From Actinomycetota bacterium (lineage in GTDB: Bacteria > Actinomycetota > Actinomycetes > Actinomycetales > Microbacteriaceae), in contig JAFDWM010000004.1 of NCBI GenBank assembly GCA_018268455.1, positions 1-62,243 of the forward strand: a DNA stretch of 62,243 nt, written 5' to 3'. Position numbers and translations under genes: made by a program. The notes below the pieces were generated by a model. That model made no database searches, was not told the origin of the DNA, and was given only the letters and a program-made list of their open reading frames with translations. Of the stretch, positions 49,001-61,000 are shown piece by piece; the first letter of the stretch is position 1; each line of letters starts with the position of its first letter.

Positions 49001-52000
49001 GCCGGCCAGCGGCCACACGCCACCGGCGAGCACCCCGCAGGTCGTCGGCGTGAACATCACCCTGACGGCGCAGAACGGATCGATCGGCCTCGACAGCAAC
49101 TTCCTCGAGATCCGCTCCTCCATCGACCGCTTCGGCGTCCTGAACGCGCAGGCGCCCGCGGTGATCCGGGTCTCGCAGACCACGGGCGACCTGCATGTCG
49201 ACACCGTGACGACCTGCTACGGCGCGAGTGCCACGACCTGCGCGAACATCTCCCTCACGGACTTCCACGGGTCGATCACCGACGGCCACGGCGCCGGATC
49301 CGGTGGCACCGCGCCCAACGTGATCGGCAACACGATCGACCTGCTGGCGCGGTTCGGCAGCATCGGAGCCGCCGACGGCTCGAACGACCTCAAGCTCGAC
49401 TCCGCGGCGGGCAGCGGCTGCGCGAGCACGTTCACCCTGAAGTACCAGGGCGCCAACTACCAGAACGCCACCGATGCGCAGCGCGCCGTCACCGCGACCT
49501 GCGATGTCGCGGCGCAGGCCGACGGCAGCATCTTCCTCACCGAGGTCGCGGGCCCGATGAACGTCCTGCTCGCGCACGCGGGGGAGAACCCCGGTGACGT
49601 CTCCGGCCCGAACAGCGTCCGCCTCACGACCACCGAGACCGGCACGGAGGGCAACGACATCCTGCTGCTGCACTCCGGATCCACGCTCGTCGTCGAGAAC
49701 GCGCCGCAGCTCGTGATGCAGGGGCTCATCGAATCCGCCGGAGGCAACATCGTGCTCCGCGCGGCGGATGACATCGTGACGGATCCGAGCAGCATGATCC
49801 TCGCCTTCGCCAGCACCGCCGTAGCCGTCGTGAGCGATCCGAACCAGCGCGACAACCAGACCGGCAACATCGACATCTACGGAGACTGCCACGACGCCGT
49901 CTCCGGCGCCTGCCAGATGCCGGCGCTCGACACCACCGCACCCGACCCGACGGTCGGGGACGGCACCGTGATCGTGCTGCGCAGCGGGCAGGCCGCCCTC
50001 GGTGCGCTGCCGGGCGAGATCGCGAACGGCGTCGGCGGTCTCACGCGGGTGTTCGGCAACTCCGAAGCCGACACGGTCATCTTCGACCGCACGATCCTGG
50101 TCGGGCAGACCAGGGCCTACGGCGACAGCACGCCCACGCAGGCCGGCGTCTACGCCCCGCTCTGCAACGGCCCCCCGGACATGTGCGTCGACACGTTCGT
50201 CGTCAACCGGCTCCAGTCGATGGTGCCGCTCGGTCAGCAGGTCAGCCGCGGCGCCACGCTGACCCTCGACGGCCAGTCCGGCAGCAACGTCTACGCGATC
50301 TTCACGAGCGGCAGCCAGTTCACCGGCAACAACTACGAGCTCAACGTGCTCGGCTCGCACGCCCCGGCCGACGGCACCGACACGCTCAGCATCTACGGCT
50401 ACGACACCTACACGGCAGGCGCACCCGACTCGACCGGCATCGATCCGTCGACAGGGCACGAGTACGCCACCAACGACATCTTCCTGCTGCGCGGCACTCC
50501 GGCAGGCATCCTCGGCGAGACGGCGGCACGGCCGCCGCTCTACCAGGGCACGGGCGCCCACCCCGTCTCCGCAGACCCGTACTCGGCCGGATCCGGGTTC
50601 GTCGCCCTGCTGCACTCGACCCTGGCCGACACGCAGGCGAACCTCGGCGGCACCACGACCACCGGCACGACCGGCGTCTACGGCGTCGAGCGGATCAACT
50701 ACGACTCGGCCATCAACGGCGGTCTGCACGTCTACTCCCTCGGCGGGAACGACTACTTCGCGGTCGACGACAATGCCGCCGCCACGTACCTCGATGGCGG
50801 ATCCGGCGACAACCAGTTCCAGATCGGGCAGATGTACGGCGAGCGCCGCAACGCCGGCGCGGTCGCCTCGCCTGCGCCGTCCTACGGGGCCTCGGGCAAC
50901 CTCGCCGCGGAGAACGTCTTCGACGTCGCGACCGTCGCCACCACGCGCGGCTGGCTCTCCCGGGGAACGAGCGCACCGCTCGTCGCCCAGGGCGGCACGG
51001 GGAACAACACGTTCACCGTCTACTCGAACCATGCCGTGCTGCACCTCGAGGGCGACGGCGGCAACAACCTCTTCATCGTCCGCGGCTTCGCACTCGCGCA
51101 GACCGATGCGGCCGGCAACATCATCCTCCCCGGCGGCTGCACGACGATCGAGGCCCCCGCGTGCATCCCGATCCCGATCACGACCAACGGCTACTCCACC
51201 GCCGCGCAGACCGACGTGCGCACCGGCGCCGGCAACAACCAGGTCGAGTACAACATGAACGCCCCGGTGTCCGTCGACGGTGGCACCGGCTTCAACAAGC
51301 TGATCATCCTGGGTACGGAGTTCGCCGACCACATCGTGGTCACCGACCACGGCATCTTCGGGGCCGGGGTGTCGGTGACCTTCAAGAACATCCAGGTGAT
51401 CGAGGTCGACGGCCTCGAGGGCGACGACGTGATCGACGTGCTCTCCACGGCTCCGGGTGTTGCGGTGCGGGTGATCGGCGGGCTCGGCATCAACCAGATC
51501 AATGTCGCCGGCGACGTCAGCGGCAACGTGTACTCGCGCGACATCAACGGCACGAGCGGCACGATCAACCTGGCCGTCATCACGCAGGATCAGCTCTACA
51601 AGGACGTCGTGATCCCGGGCGTCGCCCTCAGCGTGGCGCAGGGATCCCAGGGCGCGGTGATCATCACCGAGCACGCCGGCGGAACCCTCGTCAAGGAGAC
51701 GCAGAACGGTCAGGCCACCCGGCCGCCCATCGGCACGATCGACGCGTACAGTGTGCGGCTCGCGCAGGCGCCCACCTCGACCGTCTACATCGCCGTGACC
51801 GCGGAGCCCGACATCCGCCTCAACAGGGAGGGCACGCCGCAGGGCGACTCGATCCTGCTCGCGACGACCCCGCTCGGATCCGTCCCCAACCCCGGAACCA
51901 CCACCGCGGACAGCGACTTCTACCGGCACGTCCTCATGGACGCGCTGGCGACGGACCTGCCTCAGCGCGCGCTGGTGCTGGTCTTCACGCCCGGCAACTG

Positions 52001-55000
52001 GCAGATCCCGCAGCTGGTCTGGGCGGGCGCGATGAACGACGCCCTCGACGACGGACTGCGCACCTACGAGATCAGCCACACCGTGCTCAGCGCCGACCCG
52101 TTCTACGCGAACGCGACCGTGCGCAACGTCGAGGTCACGAAGATCGATCCGGGCACCCCCGCGATCCTCGTCACCGACCTCGGCAACACCAACCCGACCG
52201 GGATCTCGATCGATTCGCGCTTCACCGACGGCGTCGGAGGCGGCACGACGACGTTCACCTCGAGCGCCGCGAACTTCACCCTCAGCGACGTCGGGCAGCC
52301 GATCTCGTCCGTGGACGGCAGCGCAGCGATCCCGCCGAACACCGTCATCCTCTCCGTCGTCGACGAGCACACGGTCGTGCTGTCCGCCGCGGTCGCGGGC
52401 GGCAGCGGCATTCACTTCGCCTTGCCGAGCCGGCTCGCCGCCGTCCAGCAGTACCGCGACGGCGCGACCACGGGCGGGTCGGACATCCTGCACTCCGCGA
52501 GTGCCGGATTCAACGGCGGCGACGTCGGACGCAGCCTCGTCGAGGCAGACACCGGCAGCGCGATCCCCGCGGGCGCCACGATCATCGCGGTCGCCGCAGA
52601 CGGCACCTGGGCGCGGCTCTCCGTCGCCGCGACGGCCACCGTCACCGGCCTCGTGTTCGCGATCCCTGACCGCAACGCGAGCAACCTGATCCTCGGCGGC
52701 AGCGGAAACCCGACGTACGCGATCTCCGGGTACGCCTCCGTCGTGCTCGCCGCCGCACCGAGCGCCCCGGTCACCGTCACGATCTCCGCCGCGAACGACG
52801 CACGCATCTCGCTGTCCAGCACCGACCCGCGGTTCCATGTGGTCACCGCGGCGTTCGGCACGACCGCGGGCGTGTACACGATCACTTTCTCGACGTCGGA
52901 CTGGTCGACACCGGTCGTCGTGCGCGAGGACGCGACGCCGCACTACAGCATCGCGGATCCGCACAACTCCTACCTCACCGCGACCGTCACCAGCAGCGGG
53001 CCCGAGTACGCGGGCGTCGACAACAGCCTGACACCCTGGGACGTGCTGGTCATGAACGACCTCACACCGGCGGGCATCGTGCAGGCGCCGGCGGGGATGG
53101 TCGTGACCAAGTGCGGTGACGCGCTGTGCACCGTGCCGGGGCCGGGGTCGAGCATCAGCATCCGTCTCGCCGCGCCGCCCAGCAAGGACGTCACGGTCGC
53201 CCTTGTCACCGACGGCCAGACCGACATCGTCACCGACGGAGGAAGGGTCACGAACGCGGCGATCGGCGTCAAGAAGACGGTCACGTTCTTCAGCGGCGAC
53301 GTCACGATCGCCGGTCCGGTCGTGACGCTCGCGGCCACCGAACTCGGCAGCTTCCTCGCCGACGGGTTCGCGATCGGGCAGCTGATCCAGCTCGCCGGAG
53401 CCGGTGCGACGCTGACCGCGACGATCACCGCCGTCACCGCGACGGCGATGACGCTGAGCGCCGCTGCCGCAGCAGGCCCGCACGCGGTCGTGATCGGGCG
53501 CGTCGTGAATGCCGGACTCCTCACCGACGGATCCGTGGTCTACGACGCGACGGCCGGCACCCTGCGCCGTGCGAACGGATCCAGCTGGCTCGACGACGGC
53601 TTCCTGGAAGGGCAGATCTTCAAGATCGGCACCTCGACCCAGATGCTGAAGATCCAGGCGCTGACCGGCACCACGCCGGCGCAGGTCGACATCCTCACCG
53701 TGACCGACAAGGCCGTGCTCGCCGCGGTGCTGGGCGGCTCGGGCACGCTGACGCTCACACTCACGCAGTGGGCCGCGCAGGTCACCTTCACGCCGTCGAA
53801 CTGGTATCAGCCGGTCGCGATGGGCGTCGTGGCCGACCCGAAGTACACCGTCGCGCCGGGCAACGCGTCGCTGCTCAGCTTCCCGAAGACGCCGCACCTG
53901 CTCTCCGCGATCCGCGGTCCGCTCTCGGTCGAGGGCGGCCCCACGGCCGGCAGCCACGCCGCGCTGCAGCTGCCGGTGCTGATGCCGCAGGAGGGCAACT
54001 CGCTCCCGTTCGGCATCGGGATCCAGCCGCCAGAGGCGCAGCAGGTCAACGTCCTGAACATCTTCGACGACGGCGCGCAGCAGAACCAGACGGGCGTGCT
54101 CAGCTCGACGACCCTCACCGGGTTCGGCATGGGCCCGGGCCTCGACTTCACGCATCACAAGGGCTACGAGCCCGGCAACCCGGCCAAGCCCACGTTCGGC
54201 GAGCCGCCGGTGTTCCCGAGCGGCATCAGCTTCGGGTCGGTCACCGTCGACCCGGCCACCGGCCAGATCCACACCAACGCGAGCCTGTCCACGATCCAGT
54301 CACTGAACATCCTCGAGGGCCAGGGCAACGACACCCTGACCGTGACCGGCACGCTCGTCGGCGGGCCGTACACGAACGAGGACGGCACCCCCGGCACGAC
54401 CTTCGTGCACGGCGGACTCACGGCCCTGCACGGCGGCGGCGGCGCCATGCTCAGCATCACCGGGAACTTCGACCTCACGGCGACCACGATCACCCGCGAC
54501 GACGGCACCTCCTGGGCGGCCGACCAGTTCGCAGTGGGCCAGCAGCTGATGTGGAACGGCGTGCCGATCGGCATGATCACGGCGGTCGCCGGTGCGGTGA
54601 TCACCTTCACAGGCGTCGGTCCGGCGGCCGGGACGAGCGTGCACGGCACCGTCGCGGTCTTCGACCCCGCCGTGCACGTCACCACGAACGTCCACTTCGC
54701 CGGCAGCACCCTGATCCGCACCGACATGCGGAGTTGGGTGGAGGCGGGCTTCTCGATCGGGCAGCTCGTCACGGTGAACGGCGTCGTCGTCGGAACGGTG
54801 ACCGGCTTCACCGGTCCGACCCAGGACATCCTCGTCCTCACCGCGACGGCCGTCCCGCCGTGCGCGAGCGGAACAACCTGCACCGTCACGGTCGCGCAGG
54901 CCGCGGTGGGCGACAACGCGGTGCGCTACGGGGGCAACGTCTTCACGGTGACCGGCGGCGCGGGCCCCGGCCCGGGCGCGACCCCTCCGACCGTCACCGG

Positions 55001-58000
55001 CACGTTCACGACCGGTCTCAGCGGCGCCGCGCCGACGCTCACCCGCACGGCGGGATCCTGGATCGCCGACGGCTTCGTGGACGGCATGGTGCTGCAGGTC
55101 GGCGGACTTCCGTCCTGGACGATCACCGGTGTCACCGCGACGGTGCTGACCCTCAGCGGGCCGTCGTTCACGAACCCGACCGTGAGCGTCGCCGTGGTCG
55201 GCTACGCCCCGTCGCCGCTCGTGGTCTACGGCGCGACCTCGCAGGACGGCATCTGGTACTCCGGCGACCCGCACACCCAGACCAGCCGGGTGTTCGGATC
55301 CAAGCCGTTCCCGAACCAGGTCGGGGTCGGCACGCCGCAGTTCGTGTTCCCGGTGGCCAACCCGTTCCGCCACGCCGGCAACAACGTGATCGACGCGAGT
55401 GCGCTGTTCGCGGGCGTTCCCAACGGTCAGGTGCCGGCGGTCGGACTCACGATCTACGGCGGCTCCGGCGATGACACGATCTCCGGCAGCCAGGCCGGCG
55501 ACTTCCTCGCCGGCGGTTCGGGCGACAACACGATCTACGGCGGCCGCGGCGACAACATCATCCTCGGCGCGAACGGCGTCAACACGAACGTGATCACCCG
55601 CGCGGTCTCGTTCCCGACCGTGAACAACAGCGTCTACGAGAACGCCGACCTGCTCGTCGCGGGGGACAACCTCATCTACGGCGATGTGCCGGGCGCGACC
55701 GCGACCGACCGCTACGGCGACTACGACAACATCATCTTCGGCGCGATGGGCGTCGTCACCCAGGACACCCAGGAGGCGACGGTCGGCGTGATCACCGCCG
55801 GCCCGCTCGGCGGGACCCGCACGGTCACCGGCGCGCTCGCCTCGCACGCGCCGACGGGCACGGCCCTCAACGGCGTCGCGACCGTCACCTGCGCGACCGC
55901 CTGCTTCCGCCTCACCGACGTGGGCCTCGCGATCGCCGGTGCGCCCGGCACGCTGCTCTCGGCCGGCACGATCATCACGGCCGTCAGCGCCGACCTCAAG
56001 ACCGCGACCCTCTCTCGCAACGCGATCGGCGGCGCCTCCGCCGGAAGTGCCTCCTTCACCGTCGGCCCGCCGCAGGGATACTGCCGGCCGACCGGGGCGA
56101 GTGCGCTCAACGTCTACTGCCCGGCGAGCGGCACCACGCCGTGGGGTGACGCCAGGGTGGAGAAGATCCAGACCACGCACGACATCCTCGCGGCCTCCTC
56201 CGACGCGACCCAGAACCACGGCGACAACCGGATCTACGCCTCCGGTGGCGACAACGTGATCGTCGGCGGCGACGGTGCGAACGACATCCAGGGCGGACCG
56301 GGCCGCAACCTCATCATCGGCGGCAGCGTCGCGCTGAGCCGCGCCGCGCACCTGTTCGACTACCGCAACCCGCGCTTCCAGGACCTCGTGGGCACGCAGA
56401 TCTACAGCACGACACCCGGCTCGCTCACGCAGAGCCTCACCGACGGCGTCGCGCAGAACGACCCGACCGGGCACGCCTGGTGGGGCGACTTCCTCTCCGG
56501 CGCCGGCGGGATCCTGCTCTCCGTCCCGCTCGGCGACCCGACCCGACCCACGCAGCTGCAGGACTCCGCGAACAAGGGCGCCGACTACATCGCCGGCGGA
56601 TCCGGATCCGCGATGATCTTCGGCGAGTCGAACGACAACATCATCCAGGCGCACGGCTCGATCGACATCACCTCGCCGCCCTCGTTCACCGGATACCCCA
56701 CCGGCTCCAACGGCTCGCCGTCGATCGGCAGCGTGTTCGGGGGCGCGGCGACCTGCTCGTTCCGCGGATCCTTCCTCGGCAACCGTGTCGGCGCCTGCCG
56801 CGACGCGTCCAACGCCCTGCTGATCAACCCGTCCGTCGACGACGATGCGGCCCTGCAGTACCGGCTGAGCGGCAGCCTCGTCTTCGGCGCCCACACGATC
56901 GCCCGCACCGACGGGCTGTGGTGGGCCGACGCGGGAATCGCGGTCGGTCAGACGCTCACCGTGAACGGCGCGATGGTGGGCGTGGTGACGGCCGTCAGCC
57001 AGGGCACCCTGACCGTCACCGGATCCCCGGCCCCCGCCGCATGCACGTCCGTGCCCTGCACGCGCTCCGCGACCGTCGCCGCGACAGACGGGCAGAGCTA
57101 CATCGAGGGCGGCCGCGGCGACAACACGATCTTCGCGAACCGCGGGCAGAACGACATCCTCGGCGGCAACTCCGACCTCTTCAGCCTCACCCTGCCGAGC
57201 GAGCGGGCGAGCGGCTCGAACCTGATCTTCGGCGGATCCGGCCTGAACGCGGGCCGCGAGGACTGCGGCGACGGCGTGCTCGACGCGAGCAACCACTGCA
57301 TCACGAACCCGAACGGGCACGCGCACGACGCGAACGTGATCGTGGCGAACAACGGTGAGATCGTCCGCCTCGTCGGCACCAACCGCACCTACGGCGCCGG
57401 TAACGGCGTGGCGATGTCGGTCGGCTACCTGAACTTCAACTACGACGTGAACGGGTACACGACCGCGACCGAGCGCATCATCGCCCGCGCCGTGAACCTG
57501 CTCGATGCGACCCCGGGCGGCCCGGACCTCGCGAACCAGCCCGGACCGCAGGTCACCGGCGCCAAGGCCACCAACGGCGTGGGCGACATCGGCGGCACCC
57601 CGATCGTCGTGGACGGCGTGCCGCTCATGCGCGGCAGCGAGATCCATGCCGAGTCCGGCGACGCGTTCATCTACGGCGGTCCCGCGAACGACGTGATCTA
57701 CGGCGGCGGCCAGAACGACACCATCATCCTCGGCTACGCGGACAACTGGGTCTCCGGAGGCCGCGGCGACACCTGCATCATCGGCGGCGGCGGACGCTGC
57801 TTCGCGAGCCGCAACAGCTCGAGCTACGGTGAGCCGCTGTACGGCATCGCACCGATCCCGGCCGCGAACCTGTCCGAGCTGATCACGACGCCCGGGAACG
57901 CGCAGCAGGCCGTCATCAACGTCGCCGGCGCCCTCACCTACACGGCAGTGCTCTGGCCGTACAACTGGGACCCGGCCGCCAACGGCAGCCCGAGCTTCTC

Positions 58001-61000
58001 CACCGGGTGCAAGCAGAACGCGATCTGCGACCACTACCAGCCGCGCTACGGCCACAACATCATCTACGGCGGCTGGGGCAACGGCGTCATCCACGCCGGG
58101 CCCGGGCAGTCCGCGGTCTCGGGCGCCGAGGCACCGGAGCTCGGCTACGCCGACAACTTCGACATGTCGGGCACCGCGATCAACCAGACGCCGTACGAGA
58201 CCGACTGGTACCACCCGTTCAACCCGGGCAACCCGGCCGGCTGGCACCCGCTCGGCGACGACGGCAACGGCAACGCCGCCCGTGCGGGAATGTCGGGCAA
58301 GTCGAGCTACTTCGACCCGACCGACCCGCGCCGCGAGGTCTGGCTGAACTCGGTGGTCTCCAATAACTTCGTGCTCGGCGCGCCGAACCCGCTGCTGTGC
58401 AAGACGATGACGCTGAGCCCCACCTGCCTGCCGTTCTTCCTGACCTTCGATCCGACCGACGCGGGCCTGCCGCTCGACCTCACCTGGTACCCCGGCACCG
58501 GCGAGCCGCAGATGCCGACCACCGGCGACAAGGCGATCTTCGGCGACCTCGGCAACGACTACATCGTCGCCGGCATGGGCCGGGTGCGGGTGTACGGCGG
58601 CTGGGGCAACGACCTCATCGACCTCCGCGCCGACACCCACGTCGACGGCGGGCTCAACGACGGCCCCGTACCGAACCTCGTGCGCAACGCCGACGGCACG
58701 TTCAGCCGCGCGACGGGAGGCTTCGTCTGGGGCACCCCGGCCTGGGAGTCCCTCGCCTACGGTGGCGCCGGCCAGGACATCTTCTTCGCCGGAACCGGGG
58801 GTGACCGCCTCATCGACTGGGTCGGCAACCACAACAGCTACTACGTGCCGTTCTCCCAGTTCGGCATGCCGGCGGTCAGCCGCACCCTGCAGCCGTTCCT
58901 GCCCGAGTTCCTGTATGCGCTGTCGAAGAGCGACGGCGCCGACCAGACGCTGATGACCCGGTACGCCCCGTACGACGACCGCTACCAGGGCGTGCCCGCC
59001 CGCAACGGCGAGCCGTTCGGAGAGCTGGGGCTGGTGCTGCAGCACGACGACGCCTGGCACCAGCAGACCGGCGATCCGTTCAACCAGATGCCGGAGAATC
59101 TCGGCGGGGTCGCGAACGACGTGCAGAAGACCGCGAACGTGCGGCCGTTCAACTCGTCCGGCATGGGTGCCTCCTCGGGTGTCGTGAGCGCGACGGCGAC
59201 ATCCGCGGGAGCGCACCTGTCGCTCCCGTCCGGAGCGGGCGTGAACCTGCCTTCCGGCATCACCCCCGCCACGGCATCCGAGGTGCCCTTCGTGGTGAGC
59301 GGCGCCGCGGGCTCCAACGTGACGTACTCGTTCACGCAGCGAAGCCGCGTCGTCTCGGGATCCGGCGTGATCTCGGCGGGGGGCTCCTTCGCCATCGTGC
59401 TCGACCTGTCCGCCTTCGCCGACGGCGTCATCACGGTACGGGCTGTGGTCTCGACGGGAAGCCAGTCGCCCGTGACGCTCACCGCGTCGCTCGGCAAGAG
59501 CAGCGTCGCGCCGAGCGCCCCGTCGGTCACCTCGGCGTCCTGGGCGAACCTCGCGACCAGGGCCGCGTACCTCGTCACGGTCAAGGGCCAGCGCGGTTCG
59601 ATCGCGAACGTCATCATCACGGACAGTGCGGGACGCGTGGCGAACGGGATGGACATCATCGACACGAGTGGCGTCCTGGTCATCCCCGTCGACGTGTCGC
59701 GGCTGGCCGACGGCCCGCTCACGATCACGACGACGCTCACGAACGGCATCGGGGCGAGCACGGCGACCGTGACCTCGACGATCCTCGATGCGGCGCCGCC
59801 GTCGCTCACCGTCGGCTCCGTCGCCGCCGCGATCACGTCCTCCAACGTCGGCGGCATCTCCATGACGGTGTACGGCGAGACCGGCGCCCAGGTCCGCTAC
59901 GTGTTCAGTGACGGCGTCGCGTCGGTCTCGGGGGCGGCGACGCTCAACGGCAGCGGGAAGACCAACTTCTGGAGCGGATCCCTCGCCGCGCTGCGCGACG
60001 GCGCGATCACGCTCACCATCACCGAGACGGATCCGGCCGGCAATCCGACGGTCTGGGTGCAGACCCTGCAGAAGAAGGTGAATCCGCTGGCCGCGCCGAC
60101 CGTGACGCTCAACGCGCTCGACGACAGCGGCCCGTCGAATTCGGACTACGTGACGAACGTGGCGATGCCGCGCTTCGTCGTGGTGCAGGCGGCGGACGCC
60201 GCCTGGACCACGGTGTACGTGAACGGCGTCGCGTACACAGGGCAGACCCTCGCGCCAGGGACGTACACCGTGACAGCGGTGAGCGTCGACGCCGCGGGGA
60301 ACACGTCGGCCACGGCATCCGCACCGGCGACTCTGGTCGTCGACAACTCTCCCCCGTCGGGGACCGTCACGGTCGCGGGTGCCGTGGCAGGCGGCACGAT
60401 CTACGTCGGCGCCGGATCGCTCTCGCTGGTGCTGTCGTTCAGCGCCGCACCGGCACGGCTCGCACAGGTGGCGTTCTCCATCGACGGTGCACCGTTCAGC
60501 GCCCCGGTCGACTTCGCGGGGTCGGCGACGCTCGCGGCACCGTCGGGTGAGGGTGCGCACACGGTCGCCGTGCAGGTGACGGACCTCGCGGGCAACACGG
60601 TCACCGTGACGCGCTCGTTCGTGATCGACCTGACACCGCCGACGAGCACCTGGACGATCACGGCGCCGTCGAACGGCACGTCGTACGACGTCTCGCAGCA
60701 GATCACCCTCACCAGCAGTGCGACGGACAGCGGATCCGGGATCGCGTCGGTGCGCGTCACGATCGACGGGGCGGCCTGGGGAAGCGGCGTCGCGCTCAGC
60801 GGTGAGACCCTCGCCGCCGGCACGCACACCGTGGTCGTGACCACGACGGACGCGGCGGGCAACACCACGACCTCGACGTCCACGATCACCGTCCGGGCGA
60901 CGATCGCTGGATTGCGCACCGCCGTGTCGTACGGTGCGTCGAGGGGGTACATCAGTTCGTCGTCGGTGTCGTCGAAGCTTCTCGCGGATCTCACGGCGGC

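Noticed and set aside
38487-54272. An antisense open frame of more than 5,000 codons opposite the giant gene (with others at 31665-38312 and 54300-60827)
   Set aside because: The translation is Arg/Asp/His/Gly-rich without domains or repeats of its own, has no signal or ribosome site, and follows from GC-rich codon choice, which leaves almost no stops on the opposite strand.
52255-56030. A prophage fragment, from phage-like D-V-G modules
   Set aside because: The modules lie in frame inside the giant gene. There are no integrase, terminase, capsid or attachment-site signals.
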